DNA from: Bacilli bacterium
GTDB lineage: Bacteria > Bacillota_I > Bacilli_A > RF39 > UBA660
Assembly (NCBI GenBank): GCA_017435255.1
Contig: JAFSFI010000001.1
Location: 1-40,054, forward strand
Direction: 5' to 3'
Length of the DNA: 40,054 nt
This document shows, one piece after another, positions 23,394 through 32,587 of this stretch; the stretch's first letter is position 1, and the number at the start of each line of letters is the position of its first letter. Made by a program: the position numbers and the translations under genes. Below the pieces are notes generated by a model that saw only the letters and a list, made by a program, of their open reading frames with translations, did no database searches and was not told the DNA's origin.

Positions 23394-24767
23394 ATGGAAA
23401 AGTTAACGATGGAAAAGTTAGTAAGTTTTTGTAAACAATATGGTTTTATATTTCAGGGAAGTGAGATATATGGTGGACTTGCTAATACTTGGGACTTTGG
23501 TCCGCTAGGAGCAGAGTTAAAAAGTAACGTAAAAAAAGCATGGTTAAAGAAGTTTGTACAAGAGGATCCTAACAATGTAGGACTTGATAGTGCAATTCTC
23601 ATGAACCCTAAAACTTGGGAAGCAAGCGGACACATATCTACTTTCTCAGATCCGCTGATTGATTGTAAGGCGTGTAAGTCAAGACATAGAGCAGACAAAT
23701 TAGTTGAAGATGATGGAGTAGAAGATGCAGGTGGAATGAGTAATGAAGAATTAGTTAATTATATTAAGGAACATAACATTACTTGTCCAAAATGTGGAAA
23801 AAATGATTTTACTGATATTAGACAATTTAATTTAATGTTTAAAACTTTTCAAGGAGTTACTGAAGATTCTAAAAATACAATTTATTTACGACCAGAAACA
23901 GCTCAAGGAATTTTTGCAGACTTTTTAAATGTTCAAAGGAGTTTAAGGCTTAAGGTTCCTTTTGGAATAGGTCAGGTAGGTAAAAGTTTTAGAAATGAGA
24001 TTACGCCAGGAAACTTCATATTTAGAGTAAGAGAATTTGAGCAAATGGAATTAGAATTCTTTTGTAAACCAGGTACTGAATTAGAGTGGTTTAAACACTA
24101 TAAAGAATACTGTAAAAATTTCTTAATTTCTCTAGGAATTAAAGAAGAAAACCTTAGATTAAGAGATCATTCAGAAGAAGAATTATCTTTCTATAGTAAT
24201 GCGACTACCGATATAGAATATAAATTTCCATTTGGTTGGGGAGAACTATGGGGTATAGCAAGTCGTACTGATTATGACTTATCTCAACATCAAAAATTTT
24301 CTAATACAAGTATGGAATATTTAGATCCGGAAACAAATGAAAAGTATATTCCATATGTAATTGAACCATCATTAGGTGTCGAGAGATTAGTATTAACAGT
24401 TTTATGTAATTCTTATCATACAGAAGAGTTAGAAGGTGGAGATTCAAGAGAAGTAATGAAATTTCATCCTTACTTAGCACCATATAAAGTAACTATATTA
24501 CCATTAATCAAAAAATATCATAGTGAGAAGGCAATGGAAGTATACCAAAATTTATCTAAAAGCTTTATGTGTTGTTATGATGATGCTGGTAATATTGGTA
24601 AAAGATATAGAAGAAGTGATGTAGTAGGAACACCATTTGCTATTACTATAGACGATGAGACTCTAAACAATAATACAGTAACTGTTAGAGATAGAGATAC
24701 TATGGAACAAGTAATTATTTCACTTGATGAGGTAGAGAACTATATAAATCAAAAAATAAAATTTTAA
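23394..24767 (+). CDS. glyQS: Glycyl-tRNA synthetase, dimeric (alpha2) type
   Basis: The 457-residue class II synthetase charges tRNA-Gly with glycine. The N-terminus has the family's [35 protein letters not shown] probable zinc site combines CKACKSRH (about 83-90) and CPKCGK (about 132-137). Motif 2 is [23 protein letters not shown], and motif 3 is [13 protein letters not shown]. The C-terminal anticodon-binding domain starts near 360 ([11 protein letters not shown]). Length agrees with the Bacillus/Thermus-like single-chain type, not the alpha2beta2 E. coli type. It is the second gene of the T-box operon. Confidence 0.96.
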   Translation: MEKLTMEKLVSFCKQYGFIFQGSEIYGGLANTWDFGPLGAELKSNVKKAWLKKFVQEDPNNVGLDSAILMNPKTWEASGHISTFSDPLIDCKACKSRHRADKLVEDDGVEDAGGMSNEELVNYIKEHNITCPKCGKNDFTDIRQFNLMFKTFQGVTEDSKNTIYLRPETAQGIFADFLNVQRSLRLKVPFGIGQVGKSFRNEITPGNFIFRVREFEQMELEFFCKPGTELEWFKHYKEYCKNFLISLGIKEENLRLRDHSEEELSFYSNATTDIEYKFPFGWGELWGIASRTDYDLSQHQKFSNTSMEYLDPETNEKYIPYVIEPSLGVERLVLTVLCNSYHTEELEGGDSREVMKFHPYLAPYKVTILPLIKKYHSEKAMEVYQNLSKSFMCCYDDAGNIGKRYRRSDVVGTPFAITIDDETLNNNTVTVRDRDTMEQVIISLDEVENYINQKIKF

Positions 24768-24791
24768 ATACTGTTTTTACAGTATTTTTTT
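24766..24791 (+). terminator. Intrinsic terminator of the glyQS operon
   Basis: A 9-bp stem (AAATACTGT/ACAGTATTT, loop TTTT) followed by a T-run; the stop codon touches the stem base. Confidence 0.85.
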
Positions 24792-24819
24792 GTTGTATTT
24801 CTATTAATTGTGATATACT
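24790..24819 (+). promoter_or_regulatory. Promoter for the AI-2E family gene
   Basis: TTGTTG (24790-24795), an 18-base spacer and TATACT (24814-24819) with TGA just upstream (extended -10). Confidence 0.55.
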
Positions 24820-24837
24820 AAAGTTAGGTGATAATGT

Positions 24838-25896
24838 ATGTTTAAAGATAAGTTGAATTATAGGTTATTAAATTTTGCAATATTTGCAATACTATTTTTA
24901 ATACTATACCATACTGGACCATTATGGATGGGAATAGTAGGAAAAGTTTGGGAGATTATTTTTCCATTTTTTATAGCGTTTGTAGTTGCATATGCACTAT
25001 ATCCGTTTTTACAATTTATGATAAGTAAAAAAATACCTAAGGCTATTGCTGTGTTTATTATTTTAGCAATAATATTTGGGGTTTTTGCATTTATGGTAGC
25101 TTTGATTTTTCCACTATTGTTTGGGCAATTATCTAGTTTATTTAATGGTATATTAGCTTTCGTTAAAGAAATTACTACTAATTATGATATTAATTTAGGA
25201 CCATTACAACAAACATTAACATCAAGTTTTAATGATATTATTTCAGGTCTAGGTAAATATGTATCTGATGGAGCCGTGAGTGTAATAAATAACTCAATGA
25301 ATGTTCTTTCTATATTTGTAATAGCATTCGCAGCAGCAATTTACTTGTTAGTGGATATGGATAAAATTAGATCTGAGTTTAAAAGCTTCTTGTTAAGTAA
25401 AAACGAAAAATCATTTAATTACTTTAAAATATTAGATACTGAAATGAAAAATTATTTAACTGGTTTTATTAAAATAGTGGGTATTACTTTAGTAGAATAT
25501 ACGGTTGCATTTTTAATTATAGGACATCCGAATGCTATACTTTTAGGATTTTTAGCAGCAATAGCAACGCTAATTCCTTATTTTGGAGGAATGATTACTA
25601 ATGTGATTGCAGCTATTACAGCATTTGTTATAAGTCCTGGTTTATTTATAAGAACAATTATATGTTTCTTTGTATTGTCAACGTTAGATGGGTATGTAAT
25701 AAATCCATTTGTATATGGCAAAACAAATGAAATTCATCCACTAGCGGTAATTTTTGCAGTATTTGCAGGTGGTGCATTGTTTGGCGTTTTAGGAATTATA
25801 ATATCCCTACCTTTAGCTATTATAGTTATATCAACATATAAATTTTACAGAGGGGATATTACAGAAAAAATCGAGGATATTAAGGGAAAAAAGTAA
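24838..25896 (+). CDS. AI-2E family transporter-like membrane protein
   Basis: The 352-residue protein has the AI-2E/UPF0118 layout: three N-terminal helices (to about 105), a central amphipathic region (about 105-150), and four or five C-terminal helices with IATLIPYFGGMITNVIAA, DGYVINPFVYGKTNEIHPLAVIFAVFAGGALFGVLGIIISLPLAI, the family's signature. Members have been linked to export of autoinducer-2 or to sodium/proton antiport; the substrate here cannot be inferred. The ATG at 24838 follows AGGTGAT. It leads a likely operon running through the rnhB gene. Confidence 0.9.
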   Translation: MFKDKLNYRLLNFAIFAILFLILYHTGPLWMGIVGKVWEIIFPFFIAFVVAYALYPFLQFMISKKIPKAIAVFIILAIIFGVFAFMVALIFPLLFGQLSSLFNGILAFVKEITTNYDINLGPLQQTLTSSFNDIISGLGKYVSDGAVSVINNSMNVLSIFVIAFAAAIYLLVDMDKIRSEFKSFLLSKNEKSFNYFKILDTEMKNYLTGFIKIVGITLVEYTVAFLIIGHPNAILLGFLAAIATLIPYFGGMITNVIAAITAFVISPGLFIRTIICFFVLSTLDGYVINPFVYGKTNEIHPLAVIFAVFAGGALFGVLGIIISLPLAIIVISTYKFYRGDITEKIEDIKGKK

Positions 25897-25922
25897 TTAT
25901 AATTAATAAGGAGTTGGTTATA

Positions 25923-26534
25923 GTGAAAAAAAAGGATAATCAAAATAAATATAATTTAAGCTCTATACTTGATTTTTTGACTAATAAAATTGTAATAGTA
26001 ATAAAAAAGATTAATAAGGTTTTAACAGATAAAAAGAAAAGTACAACGATAAGAGCTATTATAAGGATTGTTCTTTGTGTATTAATATTAGGTGTTTTAG
26101 AAGTGCCATTTTTCTTGTTAGGTAAAATAGGAGAAATAGCTGTATATTTAATATCTCCGCCTTTTAAAGAAGAGATATCTGTAACATTAATATCAATTAT
26201 AGATTATTCTTATTTATTATTTTCCCTTATTACATTCTTTAAAGTTTTGCTAGACATGTCACAAAACAAGGAATATAAATTAGAAATAAAAGATAATAAC
26301 TTGTATGAAATAATTTGTACAGTTTTAAAGGTTTTAATAAGCTTATCTTTAATTCCTTTAATATTGATGATCGTTTTATTATTTTTGATTTTAGGTATGT
26401 TAATATGCTTGATGACTCATAACATGATGATTATCGGACCTATAATTATTGTAATAGGATTAATAATAGTTATACTTACTACCTTATCATATATATACGA
26501 TATCGTATTTTCTAATGAAAGGGGGAATAAATAA
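25923..26534 (+). CDS. Unrecognised membrane protein
   Basis: The 203-residue protein has a basic N-terminal tail of about 40 residues and about four hydrophobic segments (about 45-70, 80-110, 140-165 and 170-190). The GTG at 25923 is 10 bases after ATAAGGAG; a TTG at 25914 is too close to that site. The stop codon overlaps the next ATG (TAATG), so the following gene is translationally coupled. No family is recognised. Confidence 0.6.
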   Translation: MKKKDNQNKYNLSSILDFLTNKIVIVIKKINKVLTDKKKSTTIRAIIRIVLCVLILGVLEVPFFLLGKIGEIAVYLISPPFKEEISVTLISIIDYSYLLFSLITFFKVLLDMSQNKEYKLEIKDNNLYEIICTVLKVLISLSLIPLILMIVLLFLILGMLICLMTHNMMIIGPIIIVIGLIIVILTTLSYIYDIVFSNERGNK

Positions 26535-27058
26535 TGAAAAAATATTTAGTCCCTTTAACTATAGGTTTTTTATTAATTCTTGTAGGTGTAGCTTATTTTT
26601 ATACAGAGACTGTAAATTATGACATTTCTATGGACCTTGCTTCAAATTTTAATATGAAACAAAAAATATTAGAATATGAAATTAGCGATAGTGAAATATT
26701 TAAAATTACTAATAATGAAATAGATAAAAATATGAATCTTTATATTAATAACAATTTAACTAATGAAGTAAGAATAGTTGTTGAATATAGTGACTTATTA
26801 ATGATTAACACTGATTATGATACTAGGTATCGTAAGAATGAGAAAGTTATTAATCTGGATATTGAAAGTGAATTAATACTTGATTTTAATAGTATCGATA
26901 GTTTATATAAACTTGGTCTTGAAACATTGAGAAATAAAACTATATATAATTATAGTTTGCTAGGATATCCAAAAGTTAGGGTTTATGTAAATGAAAAATA
27001 TAAAGAAAATGTGGAGTTTGTAAATAAATATGGTAAAGCATACAATCAAATTAGATGA
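26534..27058 (+). CDS. Unrecognised membrane-anchored extracytoplasmic protein
   Basis: The 174-residue product has an N-terminal hydrophobic helix (about 5-24, without a lipobox) and a polar, beta-rich remainder rich in Asn and Tyr. It is probably anchored with its C-terminal domain outside. The ATG overlaps the previous stop, with GGGGG as ribosome site. It ends with TGA inside the start of rnhB (29-base overlap). No family is recognised. Confidence 0.6.
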   Translation: MKKYLVPLTIGFLLILVGVAYFYTETVNYDISMDLASNFNMKQKILEYEISDSEIFKITNNEIDKNMNLYINNNLTNEVRIVVEYSDLLMINTDYDTRYRKNEKVINLDIESELILDFNSIDSLYKLGLETLRNKTIYNYSLLGYPKVRVYVNEKYKENVEFVNKYGKAYNQIR

Positions 27059-27674
27059 AATAGATAATACTAAATATGAAAAAGAACTATATAGTAACGG
27101 AATAACTTATATTGCTGGTGTTGATGAAGTAGGTAGAGGTCCATTAGTTGGACCTGTAGTAACAGCTTGCGTTGTTTTACCAAAAGATTTTAAGTTAGAA
27201 GGATTAACTGATTCTAAAAAACTGACGCCTAAAAAAAGAGATTTGTTTTATGACATAATTATGGAAAAGGCACTAGGAGTGGGGATAGGAATAAAAGACG
27301 AGGATGTAATAGATAAAGTTAATATTTATGAGGCAACAAAGCTTGCAATGTATGAAGCAATAGAAAAATGTCCGGTAAAAATAGAACATGTATTAATAGA
27401 TGCAATGAAATTAGATAATTTAGAGGTTCCTTTTACATCTATTATAAAAGGCGACTTAAAAAGTTTGTCAATAGCAGCAGCTAGTGTAATTGCTAAAGTT
27501 ACTCGTGATAGGATGATGGATGAGTTGGATGAAAAATATCCAATGTATGACTTTAAGAGTAATAAAGGATACCCAACAAAAAAACATGTAGATGCTATAA
27601 GAGAATATGGAATAATAAAAGAGCATAGGAAAACTTTTAAACCAGTATGTGATTATGTGAAAAAAGCAGTTTAA
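27030..27674 (+). CDS. rnhB: Ribonuclease HII
   Basis: RNase HII cuts RNA in RNA-DNA hybrids and single ribonucleotides in DNA. The 214-residue protein has the catalytic block AGVDEVGRGPLVGPVV (acidic pair D32 and E33), TDSKKLTPKKRD, LIDAMKL with a further catalytic aspartate, and GDLKSLSIAAASVIAKVTRDRMM. The start at 27030 overlaps the previous gene by 29 bases; no other in-frame start lies before the DEVGRG block, although the ribosome site (TGGAG) is somewhat far. The short N-terminal extension is normal for Firmicutes RnhB. Confidence 0.95.
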   Translation: MVKHTIKLDEIDNTKYEKELYSNGITYIAGVDEVGRGPLVGPVVTACVVLPKDFKLEGLTDSKKLTPKKRDLFYDIIMEKALGVGIGIKDEDVIDKVNIYEATKLAMYEAIEKCPVKIEHVLIDAMKLDNLEVPFTSIIKGDLKSLSIAAASVIAKVTRDRMMDELDEKYPMYDFKSNKGYPTKKHVDAIREYGIIKEHRKTFKPVCDYVKKAV

Positions 27675-27690
27675 ATTTAAACTGTTTTTA
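27664..27690. terminator. Bidirectional terminator between rnhB and the SpoIID-like gene
   Basis: An 18-base palindrome (CAGTTTAAATTTAAACTG, 27667-27684) has A's on its left and T's on its right. The rnhB stop codon lies inside it and the two converging genes are only 2 bases apart. Confidence 0.8.
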
Positions 27691-28969
27691 TTGTGGTTCC
27701 AGGATAGTAATGTTTTAATATTTCAGTATAAGTTTTACCGATATTACCCATACCATTAGCTCCATATTGACTCATTCCAACACCGTGCCCATAACCTCTT
27801 GTAGTAATTACCACTTTATCGGTATCTACATTAATATCAAAGTCTGCCGATCTTAGTCCAAGTAAATTTCTTAATTCGATTCCGGTATAATAGTTTTCGT
27901 CTATTTTTATTCTAGATATTCTGCCGCTGTCGTTTCTTTCTAAGATTTCTATCAATGTATCTTGATTAAAGCTAATACCTAGTATTTTTTCTATTTGTTC
28001 AAAGGAAAATGTTGTTTCCCTTAAAAAACTACTAGCATTAATATCCCAACTTGAATTTACACCCATAAGATATGGAAAACTATAACCAAAAACTTCATAC
28101 GAATTTTCAGTATAACCATTACTAGTGGAATGGTAGAGCGCTTCTATGTAATTGTTGTTATATAAAATAACTTGTCCTTTTGTTGCTTCTACTGCCTTTT
28201 TAATTTTATTATAATAATTATCGAAGTTTGCTCCCCACATAACTTTTAATTGACCAATATCTTTATAACTTTGAGTTTTCTCGTTGTCAGTTAATAATTT
28301 TCCGTCTTGAATTGATTTTAAAGCATAAGTTCTTGCCGCTATACTTTGAGCTTTTAATGCCTCTATATTAAATGCTGCAGGCATTTCTGCTGCTACTACT
28401 CCAATTAAATATTGTTCTAATTCGATAATTTCTATTGTTCCATTTGTCCTATAAATAGTTACATAACTTAACTTTTCTTCGGGAATAATAGGAGAAGGGG
28501 ACTCTATTTCTTCTTTGGTAACAAAATTATTATTATTGTTTTGATTTATGCTATTATTGTTAACTACTGTATTTTCATTCTGGATTTTATCTGTTTCCGA
28601 ATTTTCATTTTTTTCTATTTCTTCTTCTAATATTATAGGTTCATCAATTTCTATTTTTGAATAGCCTAATTCATTATTGTTTTCATCGTGATGGTTTAAA
28701 ATTATAGCACTTACATAATCGAATTTTTGATTGCTTTTTTGAAAAGGAGTAGCTGTTTTTCCCAAAATTAAGGAACCTAAAACAATTCCTCCAACAACAA
28801 ATATAATTTTATTTCCTTTCCATTTTAATTTGCTGACACGTATAAAGTTGTTTATTCTATCTAATAATGAATTTCCTTTAAAATCACTTGCAAATTCATA
28901 ATCATAACTTAAATATAAAATTAATATTTGTTCCTTGTTGATTTTTCTAATTTCGTAATGTTCGATCAT
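27677..28969 (-). CDS. SpoIID/LytB-domain protein, probable peptidoglycan lytic enzyme
   Basis: The 430-residue protein has a cytoplasmic N-terminal region of about 50 residues, one membrane helix (IIFVVGGIVLGSLILG), an Asn/Glu-rich linker (about 110-165) and a C-terminal SpoIID domain. Typical blocks are GVVAAEMPAAFNIEALKAQSIAARTYAL, YHSTSNGYTENS and GYGHGVGMSQYGANGMG. In B. subtilis SpoIID strips peptidoglycan during engulfment; family members occur also in non-sporulating bacteria. I start it at the ATG at 28969, since the in-frame GTG at 28981 overlaps the GGTGAT site. Its long N-terminal region and linker are unlike B. subtilis SpoIID. It lies downstream of tmcAL on the minus strand. Confidence 0.88.
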   Translation of the reverse strand: MIEHYEIRKINKEQILILYLSYDYEFASDFKGNSLLDRINNFIRVSKLKWKGNKIIFVVGGIVLGSLILGKTATPFQKSNQKFDYVSAIILNHHDENNNELGYSKIEIDEPIILEEEIEKNENSETDKIQNENTVVNNNSINQNNNNNFVTKEEIESPSPIIPEEKLSYVTIYRTNGTIEIIELEQYLIGVVAAEMPAAFNIEALKAQSIAARTYALKSIQDGKLLTDNEKTQSYKDIGQLKVMWGANFDNYYNKIKKAVEATKGQVILYNNNYIEALYHSTSNGYTENSYEVFGYSFPYLMGVNSSWDINASSFLRETTFSFEQIEKILGISFNQDTLIEILERNDSGRISRIKIDENYYTGIELRNLLGLRSADFDINVDTDKVVITTRGYGHGVGMSQYGANGMGNIGKTYTEILKHYYPGTTIKTV

Positions 28970-29015
28970 AGTTATCACCAAATATATTGTTTGTTTAAAT
29001 TTAAAAAATATACAA

Positions 29016-29039
29016 AATAAAAAAGACTATTTCTAGTCT
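29016..29039 (-). terminator. Terminator of tmcAL
   Basis: On the minus strand, AGACTA, loop GAAA and TAGTCT are followed by a T-run. The tmcAL stop codon (29035-29033) is inside the stem. Confidence 0.75.
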
Positions 29040-30163
29040 AATTTTATAGGGTTGTTTTTATAATTATTATTTTTATCATTAGTAATTAATGAATATATTT
29101 TATCGATTGCTATTTCTCTTTTTAATAATTGGTTATATTCTTTTTTAATATTAGTAATAATGGGTATTGATAATGATTTTTTGATTTTATTTAGATGTTT
29201 AATTCCACTTTTATTAAAGCCTAAGACTCTTATATATTTTATATCGATATTTTTAGCATCCTCTTTAGTAAAATTACATAATATATGTGTAAACATCCTA
29301 TTTAGTTTATTATAAGTATATCTTTTAGTTTTTATTTTCTTTATTAATTCATCTAAAGAGTTTACTTGTTCAATATATTTTAAAATACGATTATGTATTC
29401 CTTCATCTACTGTTTGATAAATTTTAATTTGTTCTTGTTCTGTTATAATTTTATATTTTAGAAATAAGAAATAATTATTATTTCTTTCTTTGCTTTTTAA
29501 ATATTTATAAGTAAGGTCTGGTACATATTTTTGTAAATTTTGATTGTTTAAATTATTTCTAATAGCACTTGCACTTACTATTTCGTTATCTAGTTGGTTG
29601 TTATGAAAATCGTTAGTTCTTTTAATTGTTTTTACTTCTATATTAGCGTTTTGTTTAATAATTTCTTTTACATAAGATAACCCCAACAAATCATTAGGAA
29701 GACTTATTGTATTACCACATATATCTTTCAATGCTTTGGATAAGGCAGTTGGATAATTTTCTCCCTTATCTAAGTATTTTTTTACTAAAATATTATATTC
29801 TTTATTATTTAATTGAATCTTAGCAATATCTATTAGTTCTCCTGGATTATTTGATTCACTTCCAAATACAATTAAATCTGTTTGTAATTCTTTTAATAGT
29901 GAAATAGCTCCTTTAGCAAATATATCTGCTCCTTGAGTAGAAAATTCAAAAGGAAGTTCAACTACTAAATCCACATTATGATTTAATGCTATCTCTGTTT
30001 TTTCCCATTTGTTTAAGATACTTATATCTCCTCGTTGTGTAAAAGAGGAAGACATTACTAAAATAATTAAAGAATCTGGATACATTTCTTTAATTTTTTC
30101 TATATGATATTTATGACCATTATGAAATGGGTTATATTCGCAAATGATACCAACTTTTTTCAT
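29033..30163 (-). CDS. tmcAL: tRNA(Met) cytidine acetate ligase (TmcAL, YlbM)
   Basis: TmcAL uses acetate and ATP to acetylate the wobble cytidine of elongator tRNA-Met. The 376-residue protein starts MKKVGIICEYNPFHNGHKYHI, with the nucleotidyltransferase HxGH motif, and continues with VMSSSFTQRGD, FEFSTQGADIFAKGAI and FGSESN, all conserved in YlbM. A second block, NEIVSASAIRNNL, is the ISAS-like nucleotide motif. Length is near the family's 390-415. CGGAGG precedes the ATG. The gene diverges from ylbN and rpmF, a neighbourhood also known from B. subtilis. Confidence 0.95.
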   Translation of the reverse strand: MKKVGIICEYNPFHNGHKYHIEKIKEMYPDSLIILVMSSSFTQRGDISILNKWEKTEIALNHNVDLVVELPFEFSTQGADIFAKGAISLLKELQTDLIVFGSESNNPGELIDIAKIQLNNKEYNILVKKYLDKGENYPTALSKALKDICGNTISLPNDLLGLSYVKEIIKQNANIEVKTIKRTNDFHNNQLDNEIVSASAIRNNLNNQNLQKYVPDLTYKYLKSKERNNNYFLFLKYKIITEQEQIKIYQTVDEGIHNRILKYIEQVNSLDELIKKIKTKRYTYNKLNRMFTHILCNFTKEDAKNIDIKYIRVLGFNKSGIKHLNKIKKSLSIPIITNIKKEYNQLLKREIAIDKIYSLITNDKNNNYKNNPIKLD

Positions 30164-30183
30164 AAGTACCTCCGATTGCTATT

Positions 30184-30212
30184 ATTATACTAAAAAATAC
30201 ACATAAATCAAA
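30184..30212 (-). promoter_or_regulatory. tmcAL promoter
   Basis: On the minus strand, TTTGAT (30212-30207), a 17-base spacer and TATAAT (30189-30184). Confidence 0.65.
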
Positions 30213-30259
30213 TGTCAAATATTATATTAAATAATGATAGATAAAATTAATTTCCTTTC

Positions 30260-30288
30260 TTGCATCTTTTTGATATTTAAGATATAAT
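30260..30288 (+). promoter_or_regulatory. Promoter of ylbN-rpmF
   Basis: TTGCAT (30260-30265), a 17-base spacer and TATAAT (30283-30288). Initiation near 30295 leaves a leader of only about 10 bases and rules out the in-frame ATG at 30287. Confidence 0.75.
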
Positions 30289-30304
30289 GTTGCCGGTGAT
30301 GAAT

Positions 30305-30766
30305 ATGAATATAGAACTTGATGAGTTGTTTTGTCATAATACTGATAAAATAATTATAGATAGTGAAATTAATTTTACTAGTGAATATTCTTCTAATGAT
30401 ATAAAATCTCTTGAAAATGTACATTTTAATGGGAATATAAAAGAATCTAGCGATACTACTATTAAATTAGAAGGAATATTAAATGGGACTATGGTTATAG
30501 AAGATTCAATTAGTTTGGAAGATGTTAAATATGATTTTTCGTGTGAAATAGATGAAAATTTAGATGAAATTCTAGAAAATAATCAAAATACTATTGATAT
30601 TCTTGAAATTTTATGGCAAAATATTGTCTTAGAGATCCCGCTTAAATACACTGTAGTGGAAGATTTGAGCAAATATCAAGGGGATGGATGGAAAGTAATT
30701 AGTGAAGATGACGTTAAAAGGGATAATCCTTTTAGCATCTTAGCTGAAAATATGAAAGAGGAGTGA
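30305..30766 (+). CDS. YlbN/YceD (DUF177) family protein
   Basis: The 153-residue protein belongs to the DUF177 family, whose gene almost always precedes rpmF and which is linked to 23S rRNA accumulation in other bacteria. Visible family features are the N-terminal short strand region, [21 protein letters not shown], and a C-terminal acidic stretch followed by [10 protein letters not shown], which resembles the usual DPRxxxL ending. I start it at the ATG at 30305, after GGTGAT. It ends 4 bases before rpmF. Confidence 0.85.
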   Translation: MNIELDELFCHNTDKIIIDSEINFTSEYSSNDIKSLENVHFNGNIKESSDTTIKLEGILNGTMVIEDSISLEDVKYDFSCEIDENLDEILENNQNTIDILEILWQNIVLEIPLKYTVVEDLSKYQGDGWKVISEDDVKRDNPFSILAENMKEE

Positions 30767-30770
30767 TAAC

Positions 30771-30956
30771 ATGGCTGTACCATTTAGAAAAGTTTCAAAA
30801 ACAAGAAAAAGAATGAGAAGAAGTCATAATGCTTTAGAAGTTGTAGGTACTACTACTTGTAAAGAATGTGGAGCAGTAATTAAACCACATCGTGTTTGTA
30901 AAGAATGTGGAAGTTATAAAGGAAAAAAAGTTGTTGAAACTAAAGATGCTGAATAG
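30771..30956 (+). CDS. rpmF: 50S ribosomal protein bL32
   Basis: The 61-residue protein has the L32 start [21 protein letters not shown] and a zinc ribbon of two C-x-x-C pairs (CKEC and CKEC) at about 34-37 and 47-50, the zinc-binding form. The GGAGTGAT site lies in the end of ylbN. Operon order ylbN-rpmF is conserved widely. Confidence 0.98.
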   Translation: MAVPFRKVSKTRKRMRRSHNALEVVGTTTCKECGAVIKPHRVCKECGSYKGKKVVETKDAE

Positions 30957-30967
30957 CATCTTTTTTT
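30942..30967 (+). terminator. Terminator of rpmF
   Basis: A 9-bp stem (AAAGATGCT/AGCATCTTT, loop GAAT) plus T-run; the last codons and stop of rpmF form the hairpin. Confidence 0.85.
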
Positions 30968-30968
30968 C

Positions 30969-30996
30969 TTGATTTATTTTGTAAAATGACTATAAT
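30969..30996 (+). promoter_or_regulatory. Promoter for the ClpX-like gene
   Basis: TTGATT (30969-30974), a 16-base spacer and TATAAT (30991-30996). It rules out the in-frame start at 30986 and supports the ATG at 31025. Confidence 0.7.
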
Positions 30997-31024
30997 AATA
31001 CAACAAGAAAGACGGGGGATTTGT

Positions 31025-32587
31025 ATGGATAGTATGAAAACATATGGAATTGTATTTAGAGTTTCTAAAATAGATGATAAAAATGTTTGGTTAAGAGCGT
31101 CATATCTAGTAGAAGGAACAGTAAATAGCAATGGTGATATTGTTGATAAATATGAGAAAATTTATAAAAGTATTTCTTCATCATCAGATTTAGATTCAAA
31201 TGAAGAATATTTTGGATTCGGTGTTAGCCAAAGTGATTTACAAGGATTTTTTAAAGAGAAAGGATATCCACAGTCTCAAGCATTAAAGCCTGAAGTTTGT
31301 GCTAATTTTTACTTTGAATTTGCAAGAAGATATGTATTCATTTTAGAAAAAGGATCAAACGGAAATTATGATTTGTGTTATTCGGTTAACTTATATACAA
31401 AAAATTGTAAAGAGGTAGAGTTAGATAAGAATATAATGAGACAACTAATTGATGAACTTTTAGCATCAAGAGATAATATTTCCCCAAATTCAAACTTAGC
31501 GGTATTAGATAGTAATACTAATCCATACGATCCCAAAGAACTATTAAAAAAAGTTAAGAAAAGAGTTGTTGGGCAAGATGAAGCAGCTTTTCAATTGATT
31601 AGCACTGTGTGTAAAAATTTAAAATACAGCCGTATTGAAGGAATGAAAACAAATGTATTGTTATATGGACCAACCGGTTGTGGAAAAACAGAGTTGGTAA
31701 GAAGCTTAGCAAAAGAAATGGATTTACCATTAGTAATAGAAGATGTAACTAATTATACCGCTAATGGTTATGTGGGGGACTCTGTAAAAAGCATATTAAG
31801 AAGATTGTATGTTGTAAGTAATAATGATATGGGCTTGGCAGAACGTGGAATAATATTTTTAGATGAATTTGATAAATTAGCTAGTCCTAGTTCTGGTAAA
31901 ACGGTTAATAAAACAGAAGTGCAGGAAGAGTTGTTAAAAATTGTTGAAGGTGTTAAAATAAACTTAAATGATACTAATAAGACTACCGAACAATTAATGA
32001 TGGACACATCTAATATTACTTTTATATTGGGTGGAGCATTTACAGAATTATTAGAAGAAAAAAAGAAAAAAACAAGTGTTATTGGATTTACATCTTGTGA
32101 GCAAGAACAAACGAACGACCAAGATGTAGTAGAACTAACAAATGAAGATTTTGTAAAATATGGAATTATCCCAGAAATGGTAGGAAGAGTTCCAATTAAA
32201 ATTCCTATTAGACAACTAGGACCTAAAGATTTAGAAAAAGTATTAACAACATCATCGATAAGTTGCTTGACTTTGTATGAAACTGCATTGTTATCTACAG
32301 ATAAAGTAACAGTTGTTTATGAAGATAAAGGAAAATTTATCTCTAAGGTTGCTTTAGAAGCTGATGCACTACATGCTGGTGCTAGAGGTTTAAAGACTAT
32401 AGTAGATAAAGTATTTTTACCAGTGGTTAGTAGAATTAGTACTACAGAACCATATAGAAGAGAATTGTTGTTGTCACCGGCAACAGTAGAAAATCCAAAT
32501 GAATTTGTATTAAAAAAAGTAAAGAGGGAAAAGAATGAATTATCAAAAGGAACTGGAAAAACAAATCAGAGCTATAGACAAGGATAA
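31025..32587 (+). CDS. ClpX-like AAA+ unfoldase with a non-zinc N-terminal domain
   Basis: The 520-residue protein has a ClpX-type AAA+ module: Walker A GPTGCGKT at 215-222, Walker B with D280 and E281 (IIFLDEFDKLA), and sensor II HAGARGLKTIVDKVF near 455. I353-G354-F355 sits where ClpX has its IGF loop, which docks on ClpP, so it may feed a peptidase. KYGIIPEMVGRVP matches the ClpX box after that loop. The first 150 residues lack the four-cysteine zinc domain of ClpX and match nothing I know. The ATG at 31025 follows GGGGG. The gene overlaps queH by 53 bases in another frame. It is either a divergent ClpX or a paralogue; no clpP is in this window. Confidence 0.85.
   Translation: MDSMKTYGIVFRVSKIDDKNVWLRASYLVEGTVNSNGDIVDKYEKIYKSISSSSDLDSNEEYFGFGVSQSDLQGFFKEKGYPQSQALKPEVCANFYFEFARRYVFILEKGSNGNYDLCYSVNLYTKNCKEVELDKNIMRQLIDELLASRDNISPNSNLAVLDSNTNPYDPKELLKKVKKRVVGQDEAAFQLISTVCKNLKYSRIEGMKTNVLLYGPTGCGKTELVRSLAKEMDLPLVIEDVTNYTANGYVGDSVKSILRRLYVVSNNDMGLAERGIIFLDEFDKLASPSSGKTVNKTEVQEELLKIVEGVKINLNDTNKTTEQLMMDTSNITFILGGAFTELLEEKKKKTSVIGFTSCEQEQTNDQDVVELTNEDFVKYGIIPEMVGRVPIKIPIRQLGPKDLEKVLTTSSISCLTLYETALLSTDKVTVVYEDKGKFISKVALEADALHAGARGLKTIVDKVFLPVVSRISTTEPYRRELLLSPATVENPNEFVLKKVKREKNELSKGTGKTNQSYRQG

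Noticed and set aside
27030..27058. Overlap of rnhB with the previous gene as a frameshift or assembly error
   Set aside because: Both genes have complete ends and rnhB starts with a plausible extension, so a short overlap is the simpler reading.
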